64,000 nt of DNA from Rhodococcus sp. IEGM 1381 (GCF_030056795.1 NZ_JASHKQ010000006.1:1-64000); one strand, 5' to 3'. Counted from the stretch's first letter, positions 52,109 to 61,712 are shown. Notes: generated by a model from the letters alone, not told the origin. Numbers and translations are program-made.

Positions 52109-52780
52109 TCAGCTGGACAGCGATTTCGGCGGCATGTCCTCGACAACCCCGCCGCCCACCAGACGTGGAGTCCAGGCCTCGGTGACGAGTCGGCCGTCTC
52201 CGGTGATGATGGCATCGGGATCGGGATCGATCAGGATGGGGTACCCGGTATCCGCGGTAGCTCCGACGTTCTGCACCAGCAGGCCGTTCTCGATGGTGTA
52301 ATACACGTGCACCGGCTGCAGGTCACCGTCGAAAGCCCACGGACGGCCGATGAAGATCACGGCACTGCCGACCTCGTCCAGTACCGACACCGAGCCATCG
52401 TGCTCGAGCCGCAGGCTCCACAACGCCGGCATCGACGTCGTGAACTCGAATCTGTGCGGTGCCTGCGGGGCGAGAAGATGAATCATCAGCAACGCGCCGT
52501 CGTGCGGATCCCGCTGCGGCACAATAACTTCGTACGATCCACACTCGTAGAACCTGGATCCGAACGGCCCGGGAATGCCCGTGCCGAGATCGCCCGCAAT
52601 GGCAAGTTCGAGCCGAATGCAGCCGGAGCCGTTCTCGGCACGGAGAGTGATTCCCTCGGAAGGATGCGGCGTGGGCGTCTCGTCCCGCGGGGCGTAGGAC
52701 AGAACTGCGCGCAGCAGTGGCTCGACCACCTCCGCGTCACCGTCGCGTGAATCGAACGTTCGTCGTCGACGATCGGCCAT
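52109..52780 (-). CDS. Conserved hypothetical protein
   Basis: A 223-residue protein without signal peptide or membrane helix. ATG 52780 follows GAAGGGGGTGG; a 25-codon extension upstream lacks a site. The sequence is rich in beta strands (LEHDGSVSVLDEVGSAVIFIGRPW, VHVYYTIENGLLVQNVGATADTGYP). I do not recognise a family. It is convergent with the flavohemoglobin-like gene. Confidence 0.68.
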   Translation of the reverse strand: MADRRRRTFDSRDGDAEVVEPLLRAVLSYAPRDETPTPHPSEGITLRAENGSGCIRLELAIAGDLGTGIPGPFGSRFYECGSYEVIVPQRDPHDGALLMIHLLAPQAPHRFEFTTSMPALWSLRLEHDGSVSVLDEVGSAVIFIGRPWAFDGDLQPVHVYYTIENGLLVQNVGATADTGYPILIDPDPDAIITGDGRLVTEAWTPRLVGGGVVEDMPPKSLSS

Positions 52781-53071
52781 TTCCACCCCCTTCGCCTGGC
52801 TATCCAGTGTGCCACCGAGGTGCCGATCGTGCGACGAATTCTGCCCGAAAACCATCTGTTCGATCGGGACGGACCACTATCGAAGCGCGCTGGACGCACC
52901 GGTGTGCCCGCTGAGTCAGGAAACCGATCAGTACTGTTCTCGGCTAAGTTTCTGCAGGTCAGCCATGGTCCAGCGGACCCACGGTACCGGCTAGTATCAA
53001 CCGGTTCGGTCCGCGGCGGACCGATCTGCCCGGTGGGCAGCGGCCGTGTCAGGAAGGCAAACACATCCCCG

Positions 53072-53491
53072 ATGTCCGCTGATTTCGCCGCACGTCTGAA
53101 CCATCTGTTCTCCACGATCCACCCTGCGGGACGCAAGCCACATACCAATGCGGAGGTGGCCGACGCTCTCGCCGTGCGCGGGCACCAGATCTCCAAGCCG
53201 TACATCTCGCAACTGCGGTCGGGCCAACGCGCCAACCCGTCCGCCGACACCGTGACGGCATTGGCCGCCTTCTTCAAGGTCAAGCCCGACTACTTCTTCG
53301 ACAACATCTACGCAGCCAAGGTCGATCACGACCTCGAACTGCTGGGCCGACTCCAGGGATACGGCCTACGTCGCCTCTCTGCCCGGGCGTTCGACCTCTC
53401 CGAGGAATCTCAGAATCTGCTCAGCTCGATGGCCGAGAAACTGCGCGTGAGCGAGGGACTGCCGGCGGTGCCGCCGGACAGCACCCGCTAG
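53072..53491 (+). CDS. espR: EspR-like nucleoid-associated HTH regulator
   Basis: A 139-residue protein closely patterned on mycobacterial EspR: FAARLNHLFSTIHPAGRKPHTNAEVADAL, the recognition helix region PYISQLRSGQRANPSADTV, AAFFKVKPDYFFD, and the C-terminal dimer helices (YGLRRLSARAFDLSEESQ). EspR binds many promoters, in Mycobacterium tuberculosis including the ESX-1 activator locus. ATG 53072 gives the EspR length; the open frame upstream has no match. It marks the organism as a mycolata member. Confidence 0.85.
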   Translation: MSADFAARLNHLFSTIHPAGRKPHTNAEVADALAVRGHQISKPYISQLRSGQRANPSADTVTALAAFFKVKPDYFFDNIYAAKVDHDLELLGRLQGYGLRRLSARAFDLSEESQNLLSSMAEKLRVSEGLPAVPPDSTR

Positions 53492-53802
53492 GACCCGGTC
53501 TTCGTCGCTGAGATGGGTCGTTCCGCAGGCTCCACTCCCGCCGCGGCAATCCTCGCCTGCACTTCGGGACGCCGCATCGGCGGCACCGTGGGAGGTGGCT
53601 GACGCCGCTCCGGCAGTGCATCGAGGAGCCGATGCGTCGTCGCCGTCACCTCGGCGACGGCCGACTCAAAGGCGTCGCGGGTGGCATCGGATGTCTTCTG
53701 CACGCCACTGATCTTGCGGACATACTGCCGCGCGGCTGCTTCGATCTCGTCGTCGGTTGCGTGCGGTTCCAACCCCCGCAAAGTGGTGATGTTTCGGCAC
53801 AT
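53488..53802 (-). CDS. DUF2277 family protein
   Basis: A 104-residue protein. MCRNITTLRGLEPHATDDEIEAAARQYVRKISG is the full DUF2277 signature, including the conserved Cys2. Function of the family is unknown. The C-terminal tail (GVEPAERP) is encoded by a copy of the dispersed repeat also found twice near 62.5 kb. Its stop overlaps the espR stop by four bases. Confidence 0.85.
   Translation of the reverse strand: MCRNITTLRGLEPHATDDEIEAAARQYVRKISGVQKTSDATRDAFESAVAEVTATTHRLLDALPERRQPPPTVPPMRRPEVQARIAAAGVEPAERPISATKTGS
53515..53541 (-). repeat. Dispersed 27-bp repeat, coding copy
   Basis: On the minus strand this 27-mer matches 26 of 27 bases of 62578-62604. It lies inside the DUF2277 tail. Confidence 0.7.
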
Positions 53803-53824
53803 ACCTCGACGATAGCCCCGCAGC

Positions 53825-54400
53825 TCACCCCTCGAGAAGACCCGAAAGTGCGCGTAGGCACAGCTCGCGGACCTGCTCGCGGGAGAGGGTTCTGCGCTCG
53901 ACCCAATCCAGACACACCGCTCGCACGAAGGCGATCCAGCCGCGAAGCGCTGTTCTGACCATCTCGTCGTCGGCGAATGTCGTAGGCAGCGCGGCGAGGA
54001 TCCGCTGCTGCTGAACATCGAACTCTCGCGTGAGGATGTCGTTGATCCGCTGGTCGCCGAGCAGTGTGCCCCGGTTGACGGCGCGGAGGCCGTGCGCGTG
54101 CTCGTCGGAATAGGCGATGTATGCGTCGAGTCCGGCTGCGACCTGCTCGAGGACCGGAAGCGAGGTGTCCGGCGCCGTGACTTCGAGGTTGCGCTCGGAT
54201 TCTGTTCGCACGATCTCGACGAAGAATTCCCGCTTGGACGGGAAGTAGTGGTACATCAGCCCTCGCGAAACACCCGCGAGATCGGCGACCTCCTCGATCC
54301 ACACATCCTCGTACGGCCGCTCGGCGAACAATGCGGAGCCGATCTCGAGTAATTGCGCGCGACGCTGCGCCGGCGTCATGCGCTTCCGGGGTGTGGTCAT
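53825..54400 (-). CDS. TetR-family regulator
   Basis: A 191-residue regulator: N-terminal helix-turn-helix (EEVADLAGVSRGLMYHYFPSKREFF, residues about 36-60) and a helical ligand domain with two Trp-containing helices near the C-terminus. It is divergent from the P450 at 54497, over a gap with a symmetric operator and two direct repeats, so it most likely represses that P450 and itself. Confidence 0.88.
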   Translation of the reverse strand: MTTPRKRMTPAQRRAQLLEIGSALFAERPYEDVWIEEVADLAGVSRGLMYHYFPSKREFFVEIVRTESERNLEVTAPDTSLPVLEQVAAGLDAYIAYSDEHAHGLRAVNRGTLLGDQRINDILTREFDVQQQRILAALPTTFADDEMVRTALRGWIAFVRAVCLDWVERRTLSREQVRELCLRALSGLLEG

Positions 54401-54418
54401 GGGCTTCGGATCTTACTT

Positions 54419-54467
54419 GACACGAGTTCAACAGTGAGTACGGTCACTATTAGACACTGGTTCAACA
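54419..54467. promoter_or_regulatory. TetR/P450 divergent operator
   Basis: Dyad AGTGA-GTACGG-TCACT (54433-54448) is framed by direct repeats GACACGAGTTCAACA (54419-54433) and GACACTGGTTCAACA (54453-54467), 13 of 15 identical. TTGACA at 54417 could be a -35 box. Confidence 0.6.
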
Positions 54468-54496
54468 AGGGGCGGGTCGTGAACGAGGGAGCGGCA

Positions 54497-55894
54497 ATGT
54501 CGACACAGTTCGCGGTGCGAAACGGGTCGCTACCGCATCCCCCGTACCGAGTTCCTGTGCTCGGCGACATCGTCGGCGTCGATCCCCGCACCCCGATTCA
54601 GGACTCGACCGTCTTGGCCGGCCGACTCGGCCCGATGTTCGAGCGCGAAATTCTCGGGCGCCGCTTCGTCTTCGCCTCCGGTGCCGACGTGGTGGGCGAG
54701 CTGTGCGACGAAAAACGCTTCGAGAAGTTCCTGCCCCCGGGAGTCGAGAATCTACGGGATATCGGGGCGGACGGACTGTTCACCGCCTACAGTCACGAGC
54801 CGAATTGGCAACGCGCCCACGACCTTCTGCGTCCGGCCTTCACCGCGGGCGCCATGCGCGGGTACCACGAGATCATGGTCGACGTCGCAGACGACCTGAT
54901 CGAGCACTGGGAGGGCCGCTCTCGTAGCCGTGCCGGCACCGACGTCTCCTCGGACATGACGAAACTGACACTCGAGACCATCGGACGCACCGGCTTCAGC
55001 TACAGCTTCGGCTCGTTCGCGCGCGCCGAGCCGCATCCCTTCGTGGCCGCCATGGTCGGTGCACTGACCTACAACCAGCGGCGGTCGCTCTTGTCGATCC
55101 CCGCGTTCGCAAAGCCGTTGTTCGCCCGGTCCGATCGCAGATACGCGGACAACAAGCAGTACTTGGCCGATGTTCTTGCCGATGTCGTCAGGACCCGACG
55201 CCGGTCGACCGAGGAGTTCAGCGACCTGCTGCAGATCATGATGGATGCGGCGAAAGATGCCGACAATCCGAATGCACTGAGCGAGGCCAACATCGGATAC
55301 CAGATCCTGACGTTCTTGATCGCCGGTCACGAGACCACCTCGGGTGCACTGTCTTTCGCGCTGTACTACTTGGCGAACAATCCCGAGGTGTTCGAGCGCG
55401 CCCGCGCCGAGGTCGACGAGGTCTGGGGCCCGGGCAAACCGCAGTTCGGTCAGGTTCCCAAACTGCGGTACGTGCGCCGAGTCCTCGACGAATCACTGCG
55501 CCTGTGGCCGACGGTTCCCGCGTTCGGACGCGGCGCACGGGCCGACACCGTCATCGGCGACGACTACCGCATGGCGGCCGGCGACTGGGCAGTCGTTCTG
55601 GTGACGGCCTTGCACCGCGATCCGGTATGGGGTGAGCGTCCGAACGACTTCGATCCCGACAATTTTCTACCAGATCGCATCAAGGCTCGCCCCGCGCACG
55701 TGTACAAACCCTTCGGTACCGGCGAACGCGCCTGCATCGGTAGACAATTCGCCATCCACGAAGCGGTTCTGGTACTCGGGACAATACTGCAGCGCTTCGA
55801 CCTGCAGGCCGACCCGTCGTACCGACTGAAGGTCCAGGAGCGACTGACCATGATGCCCGACGGCTTTCGGGTCCAGCCCACAATTCGCGCGTAG
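54497..55894 (+). CDS. Cytochrome P450, CYP102-like heme domain, stand-alone
   Basis: A 465-residue P450 of the eukaryote-like/CYP102 style: I helix LIAGHETTSGA, ESLRLWP as ExxR, the PERF-type region NDFDPDNFLPDR, and heme loop FGTGERACIGRQFA with Cys near 414. No reductase domain follows; the gene ends at residue 465, so it needs a separate donor. ATG 54497 follows GAGGGAG. CYP102-type enzymes usually hydroxylate fatty acids. Controlled probably by the adjacent TetR. Confidence 0.92.
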   Translation: MSTQFAVRNGSLPHPPYRVPVLGDIVGVDPRTPIQDSTVLAGRLGPMFEREILGRRFVFASGADVVGELCDEKRFEKFLPPGVENLRDIGADGLFTAYSHEPNWQRAHDLLRPAFTAGAMRGYHEIMVDVADDLIEHWEGRSRSRAGTDVSSDMTKLTLETIGRTGFSYSFGSFARAEPHPFVAAMVGALTYNQRRSLLSIPAFAKPLFARSDRRYADNKQYLADVLADVVRTRRRSTEEFSDLLQIMMDAAKDADNPNALSEANIGYQILTFLIAGHETTSGALSFALYYLANNPEVFERARAEVDEVWGPGKPQFGQVPKLRYVRRVLDESLRLWPTVPAFGRGARADTVIGDDYRMAAGDWAVVLVTALHRDPVWGERPNDFDPDNFLPDRIKARPAHVYKPFGTGERACIGRQFAIHEAVLVLGTILQRFDLQADPSYRLKVQERLTMMPDGFRVQPTIRA

Positions 55895-57115
55895 TCAGTC
55901 CGGTAGAAGGGGGACCGAGATTCCCGGGTCTCGGCCGAGCAGCACCCCACGCGTCAACGACGTGGACCCGAACTTCTTGTGCACCCCGTCGAGCGCGCGG
56001 TCGAGAGCCGACGCCTCCGGGGGCGTGCGCACCTGCGGTGCGTCGAACTGCAGTTCCAGTTGCTCCGCGCCGCCCTTGTCGATACTCGAGACGGTGACGC
56101 CGACAAGGGTGATGCCCTTCTCCGCGATCATCGGTGCCGCGTCGTGCAGCAATTCCAGTGCGGCGTCGAGAATATCTCGGGTGTCGGCGGTTGCTCGATC
56201 GAGTGTGTGCGATCTGGTGGCGCGGGTGAAGTCGGCAAAACGCAAGCGCAGCATGACAGTTCGACCGGTTCGTTCCACTCCGCGCATGCGATGTGTGACG
56301 CGATCGACGAGCCCGATCAAAGATGCCTCCACCTCGGCTGCGTCGTGCCTACCGCGCCCGAGAGCCCGCTGTGCGCCGATGGAACTACGTGACTTTCCGG
56401 GCTGGACGCGTCGAGGATCCCGACCCATTGCCAGCGCGTACAGATGCGCGCCCGCACCCTTGCCGAGCACCGAGGCCAACGACCGCTCGCCGTAGGCCGC
56501 GATGTCGCCGACGGTCCTGATGTCGAGAACGTGCAGTTTCTCGGCGGTCACTTTCCCTACGCCCCAGAGTCTTTCGATGTTCAGCGGGTGCAGGAACTCG
56601 AGTTCGCCGCCGGGCGGGACGAGCAGCAGACCGTCCGGCTTGGCGAAAGCACTGGCAACCTTCGCCAGAAACTTGGTGGTGGCGATCCCGACAGTGATGG
56701 GCAGTCCCACCTGCTCGGCGACGTCCCGCCGCAGTTGTCGGCCGATCTCCGTCGCACTGCCCGCGATCTTCTGCAACCCGCCGACGTCGAGGAACGCCTC
56801 GTCGATGGAGATGCCCTCCACCAGCGGGGTGGTGTCGTGAAAGACGTCGAACACGTCCTTGCTCGCCTGCGAGTACGCCTCCATGCGCGGCGGCACCACT
56901 ATGGCCTGCGGGCACACGGCCTTGGCCTGACCGCCACTCATTGCGGTACGCACCCCGAACGCTTTGGCCTCGTAACTGGCGGCGAGCACCACTCCCCCGC
57001 CGACGATGACCGGCTTTCCGCGGAGCCGGGGGTCGTCGCGTTGCTCCACCGAGGCATAGAAGGAGTCGAGGTCGGCGTGCATGATGCTCGCCAGGTTCGG
57101 GTTGTTCGACTCCAC
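55895..57115 (-). CDS. dinB: DNA polymerase IV (Y family)
   Basis: A 406-residue Y-family polymerase: HADLDSFYASVEQ and SIDEAFLDV supply the catalytic acids near residues 14 and 113, with WGVGKVTAEKL helix-hairpin-helix near 185. QLELQF near the C-terminus resembles a beta-clamp binding motif. The start is GTG 57115. The frame is open upstream but antisense to the next gene. Translesion synthesis; no SOS box is evident upstream. Confidence 0.93.
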   Translation of the reverse strand: MESNNPNLASIMHADLDSFYASVEQRDDPRLRGKPVIVGGGVVLAASYEAKAFGVRTAMSGGQAKAVCPQAIVVPPRMEAYSQASKDVFDVFHDTTPLVEGISIDEAFLDVGGLQKIAGSATEIGRQLRRDVAEQVGLPITVGIATTKFLAKVASAFAKPDGLLLVPPGGELEFLHPLNIERLWGVGKVTAEKLHVLDIRTVGDIAAYGERSLASVLGKGAGAHLYALAMGRDPRRVQPGKSRSSIGAQRALGRGRHDAAEVEASLIGLVDRVTHRMRGVERTGRTVMLRLRFADFTRATRSHTLDRATADTRDILDAALELLHDAAPMIAEKGITLVGVTVSSIDKGGAEQLELQFDAPQVRTPPEASALDRALDGVHKKFGSTSLTRGVLLGRDPGISVPLLPD

Positions 57116-57249
57116 GAATCCATGCTCGCACGGGCTACCGACATACTCTGAGGGCACAACTAGAACAATCGGGACTGCCGAAGTGACCCAGATCACCGAG
57201 TGTGCCATTGTTGAAGTCGTCGGATCGACGGGAACGGCTGGAGAGAATC

Positions 57250-59523
57250 GTGACGGCCTGGTGGCGGTGGTACGCAGCCCTCGGCGTAGTCGGCTGCGTC
57301 GCCTACTTCGCGGTTCCGAGTATCGTCGTGGCGCAGTCGTTCTTCGTGCTCGTCGGTGCCTCTGCCGTCGCGGCCACCGTGATCGGCACCAGGATGCACC
57401 GGCCGCGCAATCGCACTGCATGGCTGACCATCGCGCTGGGCACCGGGCTCTGGGTGGTCGGCGACATCGTGTTCGAGTGGATCGACCTCACGAGGGGCAG
57501 CGTTCCCGAGCCCTCGCTCGCCGACGTGTTCTATCTGGTGGCCTACCCGATCTACGGATTCGGCCTGTTTCTGCTCGTCAGACACAAATGGCGAGCGAGC
57601 GAGCGCGGTCACGTCGCCAACAGTGCCATCGTCATGGTCGCGTTCGGATTGCTCACCTGGGTGTTCGCCGTGCAGCCGTCGCTCGGCAACGACGGCATTT
57701 CGGGGACAGCTGGTCTGGTCGACGTGGCGTACCCAGCTATGGACATATTCCTGCTCGGGTTGCTGGCCCACTTCGTCGGCTCGCGGCAATGGCGCTCGCT
57801 GTCCTACCGGTTGCTGACGGCGGCAGTATCGCTGCTGGTCGTCACCGATATCGTCAACAATTTCTCGATCGTTTCGGAGTCGTCGTCGGAGCCCTCGCTG
57901 GTCGACGTCGGGTGGACCATGTCGTACGTCCTCATCGGTGTCGCCGCCCTGCATCCGTCCATGCGGCAAATATCGAGCCCGAACGTCGAACCCGAAGCAC
58001 ACCTGATGGCGTCGTTCACCACCCCTACGATCGTCGTCTTGACCGCCGCCACCCTGACGGCTCCGACGGTCATGTTCATCGAGGTGATTCGCGACGAGCC
58101 GATTGCGCAATGGGGCTGGGCAGTACTGCTGTGCGCATCGGCGTTGGTGGTTCTGGTGATACTCCGCATCACCGATCTGCTGCGGTTGCTCCACACCCAA
58201 ACCGTGCGGCTCCGCGCTGCCGCCGACACCGATCGCCTCACCGGTCTCGCCAACGTCCGCGCACTCGAACACAGAATCTGGCAGAACGCGGGCGACACCA
58301 CCTTGCTGACGGTCGATATCGACCGATTCAAAGAAATCAACGACACTTTCGGACGCGGCCTGGGCGATCAGGTTCTGGTGGCGGTCGCCGACAGACTGCG
58401 GAGTGTCGTCGACGATTCGATCATGTTGGCGCGCTTGGCAGGTGACGAGTTCGCGCTGTGCGGGACGGCGGATTCGATGGACCCGACCGCGCTGGCACAC
58501 GAGATTCAGCGCCGCTTCGCTGCCCCGTTCGATGTGGGCACCATGACGCTGCTGATCGAGGCGAGTGTGGGTGTGGCGTCGAGCCTTCCTACTGCCGAGG
58601 GCGAGGACGAGGCCACCCCGGATCGCCTGGTGCAGCGCGCCGATCTCGCCGTACAGGCCGCGAAGGCGACGCAGTCGCGCGTCGCGTTCTACGACCGGTC
58701 CATGGACCGCGACACGAGCGCGCAACTGATCATGCTCGGAGAGTTGACCACCGCACTCGAATCCGACCAGCTGGAACTGCTGTATCAACCCCAGGTCGAT
58801 CTCGAGTCGATGACGGTCGTCGGCGTGGAGGCATTGCTACGGTGGCATCACCCGAGTGGGACAGTGCTCTTGCCCAGCGCTTTTCTACCCACCGCCGAAC
58901 GTACCGGACTCATCCGGCCGCTGACGAGCTACGTGCTCACCCGCGCGCTCGCCCAACGCAGCCTCTGGGCACTGGACGGGCTGGATCTACAGATTGCCGT
59001 CAACATCTCGACCCGCAACCTGTTCGACGACACCCTGATCGAGCAAGTGCGCACCGCACTGCGGGAATTCCACTGCCCTGCAGAACGATTGACACTGGAA
59101 GTGACCGAGACATCGGCCATGACCGATCCGGTGGGTGCAACCGAGATGCTGTCGATTCTGCATGCGATGGGTGTACAGGTCGCCATCGACGACTACGGCA
59201 CGGGCTACAGTTCGCTCGCCTACATCGAACGGTTGCCGGTACAGGAGCTCAAGATCGATCGAGCCTTCGTCGGCGGGATGGCCCACGATCCCGCGCACGC
59301 CGCGATCGTGCGATCGACCGTCGAGCTCGCCCGTACGCTGGGGTTGTCGGTGACTGCAGAGGGCGTGGAGGACGAGATGACGATGACCGCGCTACGCGAA
59401 CTGCGATGCGGGCGTGCCCAGGGGTACCACCTGGGCAGACCCACCTCCTCGGATCTACTCCCCACCCTCGTCGCCGAACTGAACACTCGTTTGAAAATTG
59501 CTACAGGAGAACGGATATCATGA
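57250..59523 (+). CDS. Membrane GGDEF-EAL protein (cyclic-di-GMP turnover)
   Basis: About 757 residues: eight or so transmembrane segments (1-310), a GGDEF domain reading RLAGDEF near residue 400 without a clear RxxD inhibitory site, and an EAL domain with the catalytic set GVEALLRW, NIS, EVTETS, DDYGTGYSS, KIDRAF, AEGVED and QGYHLG. The phosphodiesterase part looks intact; the cyclase motif has Ala at its first place. GTG 57250 is chosen for GGAGAG upstream. Its stop overlaps the bluB start (ATGA). Confidence 0.9.
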   Translation: MTAWWRWYAALGVVGCVAYFAVPSIVVAQSFFVLVGASAVAATVIGTRMHRPRNRTAWLTIALGTGLWVVGDIVFEWIDLTRGSVPEPSLADVFYLVAYPIYGFGLFLLVRHKWRASERGHVANSAIVMVAFGLLTWVFAVQPSLGNDGISGTAGLVDVAYPAMDIFLLGLLAHFVGSRQWRSLSYRLLTAAVSLLVVTDIVNNFSIVSESSSEPSLVDVGWTMSYVLIGVAALHPSMRQISSPNVEPEAHLMASFTTPTIVVLTAATLTAPTVMFIEVIRDEPIAQWGWAVLLCASALVVLVILRITDLLRLLHTQTVRLRAAADTDRLTGLANVRALEHRIWQNAGDTTLLTVDIDRFKEINDTFGRGLGDQVLVAVADRLRSVVDDSIMLARLAGDEFALCGTADSMDPTALAHEIQRRFAAPFDVGTMTLLIEASVGVASSLPTAEGEDEATPDRLVQRADLAVQAAKATQSRVAFYDRSMDRDTSAQLIMLGELTTALESDQLELLYQPQVDLESMTVVGVEALLRWHHPSGTVLLPSAFLPTAERTGLIRPLTSYVLTRALAQRSLWALDGLDLQIAVNISTRNLFDDTLIEQVRTALREFHCPAERLTLEVTETSAMTDPVGATEMLSILHAMGVQVAIDDYGTGYSSLAYIERLPVQELKIDRAFVGGMAHDPAHAAIVRSTVELARTLGLSVTAEGVEDEMTMTALRELRCGRAQGYHLGRPTSSDLLPTLVAELNTRLKIATGERIS

Positions 59524-60155
59524 CCGAGGCAGCCCTGTCGGTGTACGCCGCGATCCGATCTCGACGCGATGTCCGTGCCGAGTTCGACGGAACCGTCGTG
59601 GACGACGACACGCTGCGCCGCATCCTCGGTGCCGCGCATCAGGCTCCGAGCGTCGGCAACACCCAGCCCTGGGACTTCGTCGTGGTCCGCAAGCCCGACA
59701 CCCTGAGCACATTTGCCGCCCACGTCGCGGGCTGCCGACAGGACTTCGCCGACAAGCTCGATGACGAACGCCGACAGACGTTCGACCCCATTCGGATCGA
59801 GGGGATCGAGACAAGCGGAACCGGAGTGGTGGTCACCTACGATCCGAACCGTGGAGGACGGCACGTCCTGGGCCGCGACACCGTCGACGACACCGGATTG
59901 TTCTCTGCTGTACTCGCGATCGAGAATCTCTGGCTGGCAGCGATCGCCGAGAACGTCGGCGTCGGCTGGGTCTCGTTCTACGACGAGGCGTACCTCACCG
60001 AGCTGCTCGACATCCCCACTCCGGTCCGTCCCATCGCATGGCTGTGCGTCGGCCCGGTCGAGTCGTTCCAGGAGGTACCGGATCTGGAGCGCTTCGGTTG
60101 GCGCTCTCGGCGTCCCCTCGACGACGCCCTGCACTTCGAGCAGTACCGCCGATGA
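59520..60155 (+). CDS. bluB: BluB-like 5,6-dimethylbenzimidazole synthase
   Basis: A 211-residue nitroreductase-fold protein with BluB pattern: RRDVRAEF, AAHQAPSVGNTQPWDFV, the LWLAAIAENVGVGWVSFYDEA motif, LCVGPVESFQEVPDLERFGW. BluB breaks down reduced FMN with oxygen to make the lower ligand of vitamin B12. It is translationally coupled to both neighbours. A different flavin-fragmenting role cannot be excluded, as no other cobalamin gene is near. Confidence 0.85.
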   Translation: MTEAALSVYAAIRSRRDVRAEFDGTVVDDDTLRRILGAAHQAPSVGNTQPWDFVVVRKPDTLSTFAAHVAGCRQDFADKLDDERRQTFDPIRIEGIETSGTGVVVTYDPNRGGRHVLGRDTVDDTGLFSAVLAIENLWLAAIAENVGVGWVSFYDEAYLTELLDIPTPVRPIAWLCVGPVESFQEVPDLERFGWRSRRPLDDALHFEQYRR

Positions 60156-61195
60156 GGGCGCGCCTGGTGGCGGTGGCGACAGCCTGTGTGCTGGTGGCCG
60201 GATGCTCTGCTGCCGAATCCCCTACCGAACCGTCCACTCCGGCAACGACTCCGGCAGCCGAGCCCGCACAGGCTCCGGATTCGGCCGACCCGATCGGCAC
60301 CGTCGTCCCCTTCCCCGGCGCTCCCGAGGGCGTCGTGGTCGGGACGTCCGGGATCGCTGCCGCAGCGGTCCGAGAACCCGACGGTGTGGTGTTGTTCGAC
60401 GCGGCGACCGGTGTCGTGCGGCAGATGGTCCAGACGACCGGAGCACCACGGCATCTCTCGCTCGCCGGCCCCGACGGCCCGGTGCTGGCACCGCTCGAGG
60501 GTAGTGACGAACTGCTCGAGGTCTCGCTGGACGACGGCGCGATCCTGTCGACCGCCACCGGTGTGGGCCGTCAGCCGCACGATGCCGTGTCGACCTCCGA
60601 CGGCACGATCGTGGCCACCAACGAAATGGGTGGCGGAGTGATCTTCCTGCGCGACGGCGCGGTGCTGTCGGAACTACCGCCGGGTCCCGTCCAACCCGGT
60701 GGAGTCGCAGCCCTCGGGCCGTATGCGGCCGTCGCGGACGTGCAGGGCAACGGCGTGTGGGTCTACGAAGGCGCGTCGCGGCGGGAGGTGGCGCAGGCCC
60801 CGATCGGAGTCAAGCTCACGCACGCGGTGACGGTGAATCAGACAACGGCCGGATTCGCCGATACCGACGGCGGCACGGTCCTTCTCGCATCGGTCGACGC
60901 GGCCGGGGGCATTCGTCAGATCGCGTCGATCGACGCACCCGGCAACCCGTACGGGCTCGCCGTGGATCCCGAACGCCGGCTGTTGTTCGTGACGCTGACC
61001 GCATCGAATGTACTGCGGGTGGTCGATGTGTCCGATCCCGCTGCCCCACGAATTCTGGGCGACGTCCCGACGGTGACACAGGCCAATTCGGTCGCGGTCG
61101 ATCCGCGCACCGGGAACGTGCTGGTGACCGGCAGCGACCCCGGTGCGGAGAGTTCGATTCAGATCATCGCCCGCGCCGAATTGCCAGTGGGGTGA
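60152..61195 (+). CDS. Beta-propeller lipoprotein
   Basis: A 347-residue exported lipoprotein: lipobox LVAGC after a 17-residue signal, a Thr/Pro/Ala-rich linker, then YVTN/SMP-30-like blades (PEGVVVGTSGIAAAAV, RLLFVTLTASNVLRVVDVSD, NSVAVDPRTGNVLVTG). ATG 60152 overlaps the bluB stop. Function unknown; possibly a binding or scaffold protein at the cell surface. Confidence 0.82.
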   Translation: MRARLVAVATACVLVAGCSAAESPTEPSTPATTPAAEPAQAPDSADPIGTVVPFPGAPEGVVVGTSGIAAAAVREPDGVVLFDAATGVVRQMVQTTGAPRHLSLAGPDGPVLAPLEGSDELLEVSLDDGAILSTATGVGRQPHDAVSTSDGTIVATNEMGGGVIFLRDGAVLSELPPGPVQPGGVAALGPYAAVADVQGNGVWVYEGASRREVAQAPIGVKLTHAVTVNQTTAGFADTDGGTVLLASVDAAGGIRQIASIDAPGNPYGLAVDPERRLLFVTLTASNVLRVVDVSDPAAPRILGDVPTVTQANSVAVDPRTGNVLVTGSDPGAESSIQIIARAELPVG

Positions 61196-61199
61196 GTCG

Positions 61200-61712
61200 T
61201 CACCAGCCGTAGGAGCCAGGAATTCCCTTGAACGGGCCGACGACGTCGTCGGTGATCCAACCCTCGTAGAACCCGCCTTCCTGGGGTCGGACCGCTTCCC
61301 CATCGATTTCGCACTGCAGACGGCTGGGCGAGAACGCCAGGTAGCCCGCGATCGCGGCGAACCGCGGCGTCGGGTTCTCGTAACTCCATCCGGCTGCCTC
61401 TGCGACGGCGTCTCCGCCGTGCACGTCCCAGTACGTTGCCGCGCCTTTCCACTCGCAGTGTGTCGAGCGCGCCGCCGAGGGGGTCAATGCGCCCGGAACG
61501 ACGTCGGCCGGGGAGATGTACCAGGTAGGCGGATGGCTCGTCTCGAGTACGCGGTAGGCGGCGGTGGTGCGGGCGACCACCTCGCCTCCGAGTCGGACGA
61601 CGAGCGAACGGTTCGAGGATTCGAGGCTCGGCGGACGGGGGTAATCCCAGACCGACTCCTGTCCGGGCTTCGGCTTCTCGGGAACGACGGATCTCGGCAA
61701 ATGTGGACTCAT
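61200..61712 (-). CDS. DUF427 family protein
   Basis: A 170-residue protein with the DUF427 fold: SVWDYPRPP, RVLETSHPPTWYISPADV, STHCEWKGAATYWDV, AAWSYENPTPRF-like segment and VDGExV pattern. Family function is unknown. It ends four bases from the convergent lipoprotein stop and starts 22 bases after the DUF2637 stop. Confidence 0.85.
   Translation of the reverse strand: MSPHLPRSVVPEKPKPGQESVWDYPRPPSLESSNRSLVVRLGGEVVARTTAAYRVLETSHPPTWYISPADVVPGALTPSAARSTHCEWKGAATYWDVHGGDAVAEAAGWSYENPTPRFAAIAGYLAFSPSRLQCEIDGEAVRPQEGGFYEGWITDDVVGPFKGIPGSYGW

Noticed and set aside
54433..54448. AGTGA-GTACGG-TCACT as another CRP site
   Set aside because: It fits the CRP core, but lies centrally between a tetR gene and its divergent P450, so a TetR operator is the simpler reading.
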